From positions 434,001 through 498,000 of the forward strand of contig JARKND010000004.1 of the NCBI GenBank assembly GCA_029309925.1: DNA of 64,000 bases, in the 5' to 3' direction. Below the pieces are notes generated by a model. The model searched no databases and was not told the origin of the DNA. It was given only the letters and a program-made list of their open reading frames with translations. The position numbers and the translations under genes are program-made. The stretch is from Fulvivirgaceae bacterium JP3-4 (lineage in GTDB: Bacteria; Bacteroidota; Bacteroidia; Cytophagales; Cyclobacteriaceae). Position 1 is the stretch's first letter; every line of letters begins with the position of its first letter. Positions 50,511-59,430 of the stretch are shown one piece after another.

Positions 50511-52016
50511 TCAGGCGTTGCGGATTTTTGATACCAGGTAATCTTTGCCCAGAATCTCCGAGCAGGTTGAAATGGCACTTACGGTAACGCCAAGAATACC
50601 GTGAAGGTTCAGGTTCTGCCCGGTGAGAAGCAAGTTAGGGATTTTTGTGCGTGGCGAGATAAACGTTCGCATCGGCTCCTTGTAATCCTTTACCACTCCA
50701 TAGAGAGAACCGTCATCTGTTCCGATGTAATCCCTGACAGAAAGCGGAGTTGCTGCATAATACGATTCGATAGCATCCGTAAATCCAGGGAACCTTTGCT
50801 CTACAAGTTTAAACAGCCGTTCAGCACGTTCTTTCTTGAATGCTTCGTAGTCTTCTCCCCTGCTTATTTCATTCGTCACGGTGTTAAACGTGTGCTGCCA
50901 CTGCTTCACCTCATCGTATCGCATGTAGGTCATTACCGTCACTCCGTCAGCATACTTCTCGTTCTTCGATGTAGCTGCGTAGTACAGAGCATACCCTTTC
51001 GGCCACGTCTCATCGGTGTAATTCAGAACACTCCATGCATCTGACTCATCAAAGTAGTAATAGTTGTGGTTGAGATACGGGAGCGTATTTTTCTTCAGTA
51101 CAATGTTTACGAAAAAGGTTGAGATGGAATTTTCCAGGCTGTTGAGGCGCGTCCGAAACGCTTTTTTGATCATGTCGGTCTCAAGCAATTCAAGCGTCTT
51201 GGTTGGATGAACGTTGGAGATGAACAATTTTCCATCATATCGCTTTCCATCATCGGTAAGGGCATGGGTAACAGTTCCATTTTCCTCTACCAGCTTTACA
51301 ACTTTAGCATGTTTAATACATTTTCCTCCTCGGCTGACGATTTCACGCGTCAGCGCGATAGCAATCTGTGAACCACCATCGACAAACCTCCACGAGCTTT
51401 CGATGTAACTGTTGATCACCAAAGCGTGAACATAAAAAGGTGTTTTGTACGGCTCACCTGCATACAAAAGGCTCGTGCCTGCAAGTACATTCTGAAGTTT
51501 CTTATTGGTTGTTATCGATTCAAGCAATGTCTGTGTATCAATTTCAAGAACATTGACTTTTTCGAAGTAGTCACCACTTCGCAGATTGTAGAGCGGGAAT
51601 TTGCTACAGACTTCGCGTATCTGGTCGCAATATCTGCGGATGCCCTCCTCCTCTTCAGGAAACTCGGCTACAAGCGAAGCAATAAATCGGTCATACCCTT
51701 GCGCGTAACGGTAGATCTTCGGATCATCTTTGAAAAGGATGGCATCGAAGCAATCCTCATCAAGCTTGCGAAGCTTCATTTTTCCCATGATGCCAAGGAA
51801 TTTAAAAAGCTGGTTCAGGTTCTGACCTTCGTCAAGCCCTCCGACATAGTGCACACCTGAGTCGAAAATCACCCGCTGGCGTACAAAAGTCTGAAGCGCT
51901 CCGCCAATCTGCTTGTTTTTTTCAAGCACACAAACGCTCTTCCCTTCTCTGGCCAGGATAGCTCCGCACGCCAGGCCGCCAAGACCACTACCGATGATCA
52001 CAACATCATACTGCAT
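50511..52016 (-). CDS. Phytoene-desaturase-like FAD-dependent oxidoreductase
   Basis: A 501-residue flavoprotein with the dinucleotide-binding start VVIIGSGLGGLACGAILAREGKSVCVLEK and the substrate-side motif GGALQTF ... FDSGVHYVGG of the CrtI/retinol saturase group. The C-terminal LLTGQNLNLHGILGVTVSAI is the second FAD contact. It lies between the C45 gene and the MMPL fusion gene in the pigment operon. It could saturate, desaturate or isomerise the polyene chain; no carotenoid genes are nearby. Confidence 0.85.
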   Translation of the reverse strand: MQYDVVIIGSGLGGLACGAILAREGKSVCVLEKNKQIGGALQTFVRQRVIFDSGVHYVGGLDEGQNLNQLFKFLGIMGKMKLRKLDEDCFDAILFKDDPKIYRYAQGYDRFIASLVAEFPEEEEGIRRYCDQIREVCSKFPLYNLRSGDYFEKVNVLEIDTQTLLESITTNKKLQNVLAGTSLLYAGEPYKTPFYVHALVINSYIESSWRFVDGGSQIAIALTREIVSRGGKCIKHAKVVKLVEENGTVTHALTDDGKRYDGKLFISNVHPTKTLELLETDMIKKAFRTRLNSLENSISTFFVNIVLKKNTLPYLNHNYYYFDESDAWSVLNYTDETWPKGYALYYAATSKNEKYADGVTVMTYMRYDEVKQWQHTFNTVTNEISRGEDYEAFKKERAERLFKLVEQRFPGFTDAIESYYAATPLSVRDYIGTDDGSLYGVVKDYKEPMRTFISPRTKIPNLLLTGQNLNLHGILGVTVSAISTCSEILGKDYLVSKIRNA

Positions 52017-52027
52017 GCAGAGAGAAA

Positions 52028-55000
52028 TTATACGACTTCATCTTGTTTTCGGATCACAAAAATAACATTTGACGTAAACTTTGTATGGTCAATCATTTCC
52101 ACCGAACATCCAAGGTCAGTGGCAATTCGTCTTATGTCGGTCGCGCGCAGGAAATGCAGGTCGTTCGCGGATTTATTGAACTTCAGCAGGTTTACGGAGA
52201 AAAACTCCGTGAGCTTTGTCCCCTTGTGCCGTTCTTTCAATTCAGCATTGCCATCCCGGATGATCAGCCTGCCACCGGGCTGAAGCGCATACACCGCACG
52301 TTGGATCGTGCGCAACTGCAATTCAGGCGTGAGGTAGTGCAACACGTCAGCAATAATAATGGCATCATAGCGACCAAGTGCAACGCTCGTAATGTCACCG
52401 ACCTGAAATGTGATTCGCTCGTTTCGTGAATAACAGTTTTGCGCAGTTGCTATTTTTTCATCATCATAGTCAATACCTGTCACGGTTCTTTCCTTTGAGG
52501 TGAAGGCCAGCATATAACACAGGAAGCCATAGCCACAACCAAGGTCAAGAATATTTCCCCTGCGCGGAGCGAGCTCATTGAATTGCCTGTAGTTTTCCTC
52601 CAGACCGACTTTGATGCGCGCATACCACTCAAGCACCGGGCCTTTGTAAATATAGTTTGAGAAAAGACGATGCTTGTAGTAGTCAGTATTCTCCTGCTCA
52701 AGGGCAAGCGCTTCGTATTCTCTTCTGAAGTGCCTTCCGATATTTTTCGTTTTTTCAGAATATGTGCTCCCGAACGTTGTATCCCGCGGTTCGACCAGGG
52801 GTAAAAACTTGAGCGTCACCGGGCCGGCATTAAGCGGCATGGTTCCTTTCGGGATGGCATCGTGGGCACCGTGAATCACGAGCGGCTGAATTGGCAGGTC
52901 AAGAACTTCGGCCATGTAAAAAGCTCCCTTGTGGAAGCGCTTCAGCTTTCCGTCTTCCGTGCGTGTGCCTTCTGGAAACACAACTATTGAATATCCTTCA
53001 CGCACACGGTCTCTGACTCGCTCAATGCTGTCTTCTGCGCCTTCCATCACCGGATAGTAGTCAGCCAGTCGCACTACACCGCCAAACACTGGCGAGTTCC
53101 ACACCCATTTGTTCGTCAGCAGAATAAGTTTCGGATGCAGCATCGTGGTGATGAGAATGTCAAGGAACGAAGTGTGATTGGCTATGATCACCGATGACCT
53201 TGAAAAATTACTCCCATCGAAGCCGATCCGGATGATTTTGAGCTGAGGGGCCAGCGTGACGAGAGCCCTCGTATAAAAACTAAGGAGATTGTGGTAAAAC
53301 AGCCGGACTTTTTTCCTGCTGAATGGAATGAGCTTCAGGATCAATCCAACAACCGTCAGGAAGAGCGAGCCTAAGACAAAAAATCCATACGTGAAAATTG
53401 TCTTGCCGATCAGCAGCGCTGTGAGCGGAGGCAAACCTCTTCTGGTCCGGTTTGTAATCATCCATCGGAAAAGGAATGGCTGCAGCGTTTGCGACATAAA
53501 AAAAACCGACACTATCCCGATGATCGAAATACCGGCAATGGACTTCAGCGCAGGGTGCTCAGCAAAAATCAGAACCCCCAAGCCGGAAATTGTTGTCAGG
53601 GCCGACAAAAGAATAGACGTCCGGATCGAGGCAAGGTTCTTCTTGCCGTACTGGTACTCCACCAACAGTCCGTCCATCGTGAAAATGCTGTAATCATCAC
53701 CAAGACCGAAGATGAATGTCGAGATCATTACGTTGACGATGTTGAACTCAATGCCGACCAGGGCCATGATGCCCAAAATCCAGATCCAGGTGAGGAGCAT
53801 CGGCACAAAGGTCATGAGCGTCAGTTCGATCCTTCCATACATGAGCAGTAGTGCCATAAACACGATCAATCCGGTGAATGTGACAATGAAATTGAAATCT
53901 TCATGTACATACTCGGCAAAAACATTGGTGATCATCTGGCGGTCGAAAGCGTGAATTCCGTGCGAGCTGAGCAACGCGGTCACTACTGGTTTTTTATCGT
54001 GAGCAATATTTACCAGTGTGATGACGGTGAAGAAACCATCTTTTTCGATGATATGATTATCGAAGAAAATTTTTCTGAATGACTCAAAGGCAGATGGATC
54101 GACAACCTGGTACTGTGTTTTGAGCAGGCGTTCGAAATTATCAAAAACCCGTTCGGAGAAATTGAAAGCCTTGCCTTCCTCACGAACCGCCTCTAGTACC
54201 GCATCGGCTTTGTCACTCCAATATAGATTCCAGCGGGCAATCCTGACTTTCTGAAGTGAATCAGAAATAATAAACGATGACACCGAAGAAACCTTCTGAA
54301 TATTTCCACTCGCGCGGAGCTTACTCACCTCATCAGTGATCAATTCATTCCGCTGCAGCGATTTCTGCAGGGAAGCAGATTGAGAAACTACGTAGGTCGT
54401 TGTCAGAGAAGCTTTGTTGATGGACTCAACACGCGCCTGGGATGCCCGGAGCTCGTCCGTCATGAAGTTCATCTGGCCAAGATCGGTGTTGAACTTCACA
54501 TCCGCGGCAAGATACAGGAAGACTGGCGTAGCAAGCAGAACAATAAGGAGCAACACTTTATTGCTTTCGAAAGATATTTGTGAAATGCGATCGATCCATG
54601 AATGGTGATGTGACTGGCTGGCAACGTATTTTGAAGAGATGAAGTGAGGCAGAAAAAGCAAGGTACCCAGCGCTGCCCCGATAAGACTGAAGGCTGCAAA
54701 CAAACCGACATCGCGCAAAACAGAAGCGTTTACAAACTGGAGACAAAAGAAAGCCAGCACTGTTGTAGCGCTTCCCAGGGTCATTGGCTTCACAAGATCC
54801 TTTATCACCTGCTCAACGCTATGAACATGTTTGAGGTGTGATAAGAAGTGCAGCGAATAATTCACCGCAATGCCCAGGATGATCGATCCTGCAGCAATGG
54901 CAATGATGGAGATCGATCCCTGCACCACATTGATCATGCACAACGCAAACAAAGCTCCAAACGCGACCGGAAACATGATGAGGAGTGGCACCCTCTTCTT

Positions 55001-55867
55001 TCTGAAATATCCGAAGATGAAGATAGCCAGCAATACCAGCATGACTGACAGTGTCAGGAACGTATCACGCTGAAGCTGCTTTGCATTTCCAGCGGCAACC
55101 ACCGGAGCACCAAAGTATGATGCTTTTATATAAGGCGTTGAAACCGAAGATGCGATTTGTTCCAACTTTTCAAGAAGCATCGTGTTCGGCTTCGTCTGAG
55201 TGGAATTATACTTTGGCTCGATGAAGAACAGCGCGTGCCGGTGATCTTTGGAAACTATGTAGTTCTGGTAGACCTCAACATTCTCATCGAACTGAAGGTC
55301 CTGCAATTTCTTTAACACAAGGAACGAAATTCCCAACGCATCATTCACAATGATATTCTTTGTTATGATTCCAGAAGGAGAGATCAGCTGACGATAGTTT
55401 GTTTGCAGCCTGGCTTTCACCTGATCGCGTTGAATCATGCTGTCGATTTGCGCATAGTCAGATTCCTCCAGGAAGACAGGGAGATTCGACTGAATCGACT
55501 GAACAAGGCTGAGAAGCTGCGAGTCGTCCACTTCGCTTTTGATTGAAAGAATGTACTCCGAAGCGTTTGCATTGAGCGAATCGACATATCGCGATGCTGC
55601 CGCGATCAGGCTGTCAGGCTCGGGCGCCAGCGAGCTGTCGGCCACTGAAACCATACCGATGATCCGTTCTGAAAACTTTGAATTTTTGAAAATGTAATTC
55701 AGCTTTTCAACGCGTTCGTCATCCGGGAAAAACTTAGAGATATCTTCCTCAATCGAAATGCGTGACGCTCCGAGAGCAAGTGCGGTCACGAGCCCGGTCA
55801 GCATAATCCAGAACAGCAACTTCCTTCTCTGAAAAAAACGGTATAGGCCAGTAAGCAGGGCGTGCAT
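52028..55867 (-). CDS. Trifunctional MMPL transporter / acyltransferase / SAM methyltransferase
   Basis: A 1279-residue fusion. Residues 1-830 form an MMPL/RND-type exporter: 12 membrane helices in two sets (about 17-35 and 270-405; 435-455 and 660-800) with two periplasmic loops. A further helix (825-848) leads to a PlsC acyltransferase with NHTSFLD (898-904) and FPEGTR (964-969). A class I methyltransferase with DLGCGYG (1108-1114) ends the protein. The three activities fit export and acyl or methyl modification of a lipid-like pigment. Same domain order is known from flexirubin-type clusters of Bacteroidetes. Confidence 0.9.
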   Translation of the reverse strand: MHALLTGLYRFFQRRKLLFWIMLTGLVTALALGASRISIEEDISKFFPDDERVEKLNYIFKNSKFSERIIGMVSVADSSLAPEPDSLIAAASRYVDSLNANASEYILSIKSEVDDSQLLSLVQSIQSNLPVFLEESDYAQIDSMIQRDQVKARLQTNYRQLISPSGIITKNIIVNDALGISFLVLKKLQDLQFDENVEVYQNYIVSKDHRHALFFIEPKYNSTQTKPNTMLLEKLEQIASSVSTPYIKASYFGAPVVAAGNAKQLQRDTFLTLSVMLVLLAIFIFGYFRKKRVPLLIMFPVAFGALFALCMINVVQGSISIIAIAAGSIILGIAVNYSLHFLSHLKHVHSVEQVIKDLVKPMTLGSATTVLAFFCLQFVNASVLRDVGLFAAFSLIGAALGTLLFLPHFISSKYVASQSHHHSWIDRISQISFESNKVLLLIVLLATPVFLYLAADVKFNTDLGQMNFMTDELRASQARVESINKASLTTTYVVSQSASLQKSLQRNELITDEVSKLRASGNIQKVSSVSSFIISDSLQKVRIARWNLYWSDKADAVLEAVREEGKAFNFSERVFDNFERLLKTQYQVVDPSAFESFRKIFFDNHIIEKDGFFTVITLVNIAHDKKPVVTALLSSHGIHAFDRQMITNVFAEYVHEDFNFIVTFTGLIVFMALLLMYGRIELTLMTFVPMLLTWIWILGIMALVGIEFNIVNVMISTFIFGLGDDYSIFTMDGLLVEYQYGKKNLASIRTSILLSALTTISGLGVLIFAEHPALKSIAGISIIGIVSVFFMSQTLQPFLFRWMITNRTRRGLPPLTALLIGKTIFTYGFFVLGSLFLTVVGLILKLIPFSRKKVRLFYHNLLSFYTRALVTLAPQLKIIRIGFDGSNFSRSSVIIANHTSFLDILITTMLHPKLILLTNKWVWNSPVFGGVVRLADYYPVMEGAEDSIERVRDRVREGYSIVVFPEGTRTEDGKLKRFHKGAFYMAEVLDLPIQPLVIHGAHDAIPKGTMPLNAGPVTLKFLPLVEPRDTTFGSTYSEKTKNIGRHFRREYEALALEQENTDYYKHRLFSNYIYKGPVLEWYARIKVGLEENYRQFNELAPRRGNILDLGCGYGFLCYMLAFTSKERTVTGIDYDDEKIATAQNCYSRNERITFQVGDITSVALGRYDAIIIADVLHYLTPELQLRTIQRAVYALQPGGRLIIRDGNAELKERHKGTKLTEFFSVNLLKFNKSANDLHFLRATDIRRIATDLGCSVEMIDHTKFTSNVIFVIRKQDEVV

Positions 55868-55881
55868 AGTCTAATGTACCA

Positions 55882-56253
55882 TCAGGCGTGTTGACGCTTT
55901 TTAAAGATTTTCAAAACGATGTAAGTTACTATGCCGAAGACGATTCCGGCAATAACCGAAAGCGTTATCGCTCCGCTAAAATATTGCACGGCATTGTCGT
56001 GAATAAAATCCAGCGTAATCTCATCACTGAACGAAATGTATCGGGCATTTTCACCCATCCATATCCTGCCGGTGACGTGGCTCAGGTAGACGATCACGGG
56101 AATCATCGGAGGAATGCTGATGTTGGCAGCAATGATCACCAGGGTCTTATTTAACCTGAATAAAAGTGAAAGGGCTATGGCGGTGACCATCTGAAATCCC
56201 CAGATCGGCACAATACCCATAAAAACTCCGAATCCCACGGAGATGGCTTTCAT
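55882..56253 (-). CDS. DUF2062 membrane protein, probably the C-terminal half of a split GT2-DUF2062 protein
   Basis: A 123-residue protein with three hydrophobic segments and the DUF2062 signature SVGFGVFMGIVPIWGFQ. Its ATG overlaps the GT2 stop by 4 nt. The DUF2062 frame is open upstream of this ATG for 20 more codons, reading FGQVVRELISDPAESDR, back to an A10 tract (56306-56315). That extension looks like the natural linker of fused GT2-DUF2062 proteins. So this is either a separate coupled gene or the 3' part of one gene read through a -1 shift. Confidence 0.75.
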   Translation of the reverse strand: MKAISVGFGVFMGIVPIWGFQMVTAIALSLLFRLNKTLVIIAANISIPPMIPVIVYLSHVTGRIWMGENARYISFSDEITLDFIHDNAVQYFSGAITLSVIAGIVFGIVTYIVLKIFKKRQHA

Positions 56254-57062
56254 GCGATCTGATTCTGCCGGATCGCTGATGAGCTCGCGGACGACCTGAC
56301 CGAAATTTTTTTTTTAAAACTTCTGAAGAAGTCGCGGGGCTTGATGTACAGCAAGGCAATGGTCACCAACACAGTGTTGAGTACGCTGATCCTTGAAAAA
56401 TCCTTGAACGGCCGAAAGTGTGAAATCCTCTTTTCCTTTTCCGGATAATATACTTTCACGGGAACCTCGATGACATCGATTCCCGACCAGGCACCGCGAA
56501 CCAGCACCTCGATTTCAAACTCGTATTTTTTCGTCAGGAAATTGATCTTCGAAAGGGGGCGCAGCGGATATAGGCGATAACCGCTCTGCGTGTCGTTGCG
56601 TTTGATACCGGTATTTACCCAGAACCAGAAGTTTGAAAATTTGTTGCCAAAACTGCTTTTGCCGGGCACAGCACTTTGATCCATGTTCCTCGCACCGATG
56701 ATGATGGCATTACCATTGGTTCGCAGGGCATCGGCAAACTGGTGTAAGTCATCTGCATAATGCTGCCCATCTGAATCAATCGTGATGGCGTAATCGTATC
56801 CGAGTGATCGGGCAAAATCGAACCCGGCTCTCAGCGCATAACCCTTGCCCTGATTTCTCGCATAGCTCCAGACTTCGATACCCGGAATGCTTCGCAGAAT
56901 TTGTTGCGTCTGGTCAGTCGATCCATCATTGACGACAACAATATTCGTGGTGTACACCAGGAGATTCTGAATCACGTTTTGAAGCGTACCGGCATTGTTG
57001 TAGGTCGGAACCAGCACGCAAACCTTTTTATCATCAAAAAATTGTTGTAGCGCAGCGCTCAT
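56250..57062 (-). CDS. Family 2 glycosyltransferase
   Basis: A 270-residue GT-A enzyme of the polyprenol-phosphate mannosyltransferase type: VLVPTYNNAGTLQNVIQNLL, VVNDGSTDQT, YAITIDSDGQHYADDL (metal-binding DxD-like), and RNDTQSGYRLYPLR. After FFRSFKKK the frame passes an A10 tract and continues with a serine-rich tail (SVRSSASSSAIRQNQ) that looks non-native, ending on a TGA that overlaps the DUF2062 ATG. In the pigment operon it may glycosylate the product or its carrier. Confidence 0.85.
   Translation of the reverse strand: MSAALQQFFDDKKVCVLVPTYNNAGTLQNVIQNLLVYTTNIVVVNDGSTDQTQQILRSIPGIEVWSYARNQGKGYALRAGFDFARSLGYDYAITIDSDGQHYADDLHQFADALRTNGNAIIIGARNMDQSAVPGKSSFGNKFSNFWFWVNTGIKRNDTQSGYRLYPLRPLSKINFLTKKYEFEIEVLVRGAWSGIDVIEVPVKVYYPEKEKRISHFRPFKDFSRISVLNTVLVTIALLYIKPRDFFRSFKKKISVRSSASSSAIRQNQIA
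56306..56315 (-). other. A10 tract, possible frameshift site between GT2 and DUF2062
   Basis: Ten A on the minus strand directly before TTTCGG. A -1 slip here (A AAA AAA type slippery run), or one extra A in RNA or DNA, would join GT2 to DUF2062 in one frame. In the -1 frame a TAA lies immediately upstream of the tract, so the shift can only take place inside the tract. Confidence 0.55.
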
Positions 57063-57066
57063 TCCT

Positions 57067-57435
57067 TCAGGCGGAAATATTAAGTGTAGCCTTCAATTTA
57101 AAGAAAGTAACGCTGCCGGCAAACAGCGAGGCATTCACGTGAAATGCAGAATCCTTCATTGCATAAGAAACATCAGCCTGGATGGTTTTGTTTTCGCGCG
57201 GATCCATCACCGTGAGAAACTTCATGTTGTCGGCCTCCGCGAATGTCAGTTTCTTCCCAACCTGTCGCTCGAGAAGTTCTTTGACCGACTGCATCATGCA
57301 GACACCGGGCACAACAGGCTGACCTGGAAAGTGGCCTTCGAAGATTTCATGTGATTCGTTCAGCCGGAATGAAGCCTTGATCTGCGTTCCTTCGGCAGCA
57401 AATTGCGTCACCATAAATATCGAGTCGAGAACCAT
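57067..57435 (-). CDS. 3-hydroxyacyl-ACP dehydratase (hot-dog fold)
   Basis: A 122-residue single hot-dog domain with the FabZ/ApeI catalytic signature EGHFPGQPVVPGV (active-site His). It would remove water from 3-hydroxyacyl chains on the ACP to make the double bonds of a polyene. It lies 4 nt upstream of the GT2 gene and 1 nt after the lipoprotein gene in the operon. It is shorter than housekeeping FabZ, as in aryl-polyene clusters. Confidence 0.85.
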   Translation of the reverse strand: MVLDSIFMVTQFAAEGTQIKASFRLNESHEIFEGHFPGQPVVPGVCMMQSVKELLERQVGKKLTFAEADNMKFLTVMDPRENKTIQADVSYAMKDSAFHVNASLFAGSVTFFKLKATLNISA

Positions 57436-57436
57436 G

Positions 57437-58066
57437 TTACCGGTTAAGCTTTTTCAGGTTGATCTTCATTGCAAACGTATGATGCTGAAGCACGATGCTG
57501 TCGGGTTTCTGAACGTCATTGCCAGCCATTGTGATCGTCAGTTTTTTCCTGCGTTTTGACGCTGACTCCAGGCGCTGCAAAGAACTGCATTCCTTATCTG
57601 TTATAAAATAGTGATTTTCATTTTTTTCTGACACCCCGAAGTAGCGCTCCTCACCAAGCGCCCACGATCGCCATACAGGGCTGTCGAAGGGAATTCCCAG
57701 GAGCAGCGAAAAGTCATCCCGCAGCAAGCGAACCACTACTTTCTTATCCAGCTGCTGAATGATATAGTGCACCTTAAAATCTCCCGAAGCGTCAAACCCG
57801 AAATCAAAGAACGTAAGGCCAGCCTCGTTTGTAAACACAAGGCGCTTTGTTTGATCAGGCATCTCTTTAATCAACAGCAAGCCACTGATGTGTTTGCCAA
57901 CGACATCGATACCCGCATCGAACCACGCAGTGCTCAGGGCGACAGGTTTGATTTTTGATAAACAGTTCTGATCGACAGAAACGAGCTTTAAACCCTTGTA
58001 GTCGGAGACGCAGCCCGCCAGAAGCACCGTGCTAAAAAGTAAAAACCGAATCGGAGACGGGCGCAT
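57437..58066 (-). CDS. Lipoprotein of the pigment operon
   Basis: A 209-residue protein from ATG 58066, with signal sequence and lipobox (FLLFSTVLLAGC-VSD). The body has no family I recognise; it is beta-rich and carries AGLTFFDFGFDASGDFKVHYIIQQLD. It overlaps the lolA-like gene by 35 nt. Its place next to a LolA-like carrier suggests an outer-membrane lipoprotein that works with it in moving or anchoring the product. Confidence 0.7.
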   Translation of the reverse strand: MRPSPIRFLLFSTVLLAGCVSDYKGLKLVSVDQNCLSKIKPVALSTAWFDAGIDVVGKHISGLLLIKEMPDQTKRLVFTNEAGLTFFDFGFDASGDFKVHYIIQQLDKKVVVRLLRDDFSLLLGIPFDSPVWRSWALGEERYFGVSEKNENHYFITDKECSSLQRLESASKRRKKLTITMAGNDVQKPDSIVLQHHTFAMKINLKKLNR

Positions 58067-58676
58067 TGACTTTCTTTTCCGTAAAGGTAATGATTGTTGT
58101 ATCACCGGAAGGTTCGTTCATTCTGATGGACTGAACGGAGTAATCCTTTTTGTCGACAATCAAAATGATGGTCTGGAAGAAACCCTTAAGGTTTTTAGAG
58201 GTGGGCGTCATCTCCAAAAGGAATTCCTTCGGGTTTTCAAAAACCTTCGATGTGAAATCCTTGCTGTCGAGGATGGTTCCCTGAACACAATCCACAACAA
58301 TCCGGTTGACCTGCTGAAACAGTTTATTCGATTTCAGGTTCACTGTGTTTTCGTGGCCATCGTCTTTCACGAGCATTCGGTCACCGTTCATCACCATGAC
58401 GTAGGAAAACGGTTTTGTGTATTCGAGCCGGACTTTGTTTGCGCGCTTAAAATTAAAAGAGCCGTAAGAACTGATCGTTTCGGTCAGCGCTGTTAGAGTT
58501 TTTTCCTGTCTGAAATTGCTCGTAATAGAATTGATCTTCATAGCCTCAGCAGAGAACTGTTTTTTGAACGCTGCGATATCACTTACCGGCTGGTAGCCCG
58601 AATACTGCCCGAATGAGAGTAAAGCCATGCATTGAAGAACCAAAACCAATATCAACTTACGCATACGCTTTTTCAT
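58032..58676 (-). CDS. LolA-like outer-membrane lipoprotein carrier
   Basis: A 214-residue periplasmic protein (signal peptide LILVLVLQCMALLSFGQ). The LolA half-barrel pattern is seen: ITSNFRQEKTLTALTETISSYGSFNFKRANKVRLEYTKPFSYVMVMNG. A dedicated LolA homologue is usual in aryl-polyene and flexirubin clusters, where it is thought to carry the lipid-linked product across the periplasm. It overlaps both neighbours (35 nt and 20 nt). Confidence 0.85.
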   Translation of the reverse strand: MKKRMRKLILVLVLQCMALLSFGQYSGYQPVSDIAAFKKQFSAEAMKINSITSNFRQEKTLTALTETISSYGSFNFKRANKVRLEYTKPFSYVMVMNGDRMLVKDDGHENTVNLKSNKLFQQVNRIVVDCVQGTILDSKDFTSKVFENPKEFLLEMTPTSKNLKGFFQTIILIVDKKDYSVQSIRMNEPSGDTTIITFTEKKVNAPVSDSVFTF

Positions 58677-59430
58677 TTAACAGCTCGTCAACCCTTACAA
58701 TTCTCAATCCACTTTTTTGAATATGTTCAATGAAATCAGGCAAAATGCTGATAGTTGCATCGCTGAAATCGTGAAACAAGACAATATCTCCCCCTTTGAC
58801 CCGGGATTTCACTTTCGTGAGTAACTTTTCTGCATCTTTGGCTACTGTATCAAATGAACGCAACGACCAGCCTATTGTTTTGAAGCCCCCATCGCGAATC
58901 GCTGCGGCAACCATCGGATTTGTGACACCATAGGGCGGCCGGAAAAACTGAGGCTTTAACCCAAGCGTTTCAAAGATCACTGCATTTGTATCTTCAAGTT
59001 CGCTGGCGATCGCGCCTGGCGTCTGCAGATCGAAAAGTTTACCGTGAAAGTAGCTGTGGTTTGCAACAAGATGTCCCTGTTCGTGAATGCGTCTGACGAT
59101 CTGCGGATGTGCCTTCACGCGATTCCCGATACAAAAGAAGGAAGCACGGACTTCATACCGCTCAAGTATGTCGAGGATGGATTCAGTTTTCCCTGGAACC
59201 GGTCCGTCATCAAACGTCAGCGCAACATCTTTTGAATTGTGTTTTCCCGATGATAACACATCGACAAAAAACTCCGCAGACAACACAATGCTCCCATAAG
59301 CCTGAATGGCCGTGTATGCCAGAAGAACGATAATATAGGCCCAGGCGGGAACTTCGGCAAAGTTATCCGTGATCATGAGGGAAATCACGATGAGCAGGAA
59401 AACGATATTTACAATCCTGTTCTTCAGCAT
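58657..59430 (-). CDS. Polysaccharide deacetylase family protein
   Basis: A 257-residue protein with two N-terminal membrane helices (IVFLLIVISLMI and YIIVLLAYTAIQAYG) and a NodB domain: TFDDGP (catalytic Asp and metal Asp), HSYFH metal-binding motif (VANHSYFHGK), RPPYG and the C-terminal GDIVLFHDF with its His. All metal ligands seem intact. It overlaps the lolA-like gene by 20 nt and the CLF-like gene by 7 nt. An N- or O-deacetylase acting on the exported product or envelope glycans is possible. Confidence 0.88.
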   Translation of the reverse strand: MLKNRIVNIVFLLIVISLMITDNFAEVPAWAYIIVLLAYTAIQAYGSIVLSAEFFVDVLSSGKHNSKDVALTFDDGPVPGKTESILDILERYEVRASFFCIGNRVKAHPQIVRRIHEQGHLVANHSYFHGKLFDLQTPGAIASELEDTNAVIFETLGLKPQFFRPPYGVTNPMVAAAIRDGGFKTIGWSLRSFDTVAKDAEKLLTKVKSRVKGGDIVLFHDFSDATISILPDFIEHIQKSGLRIVRVDELLNEKAYA

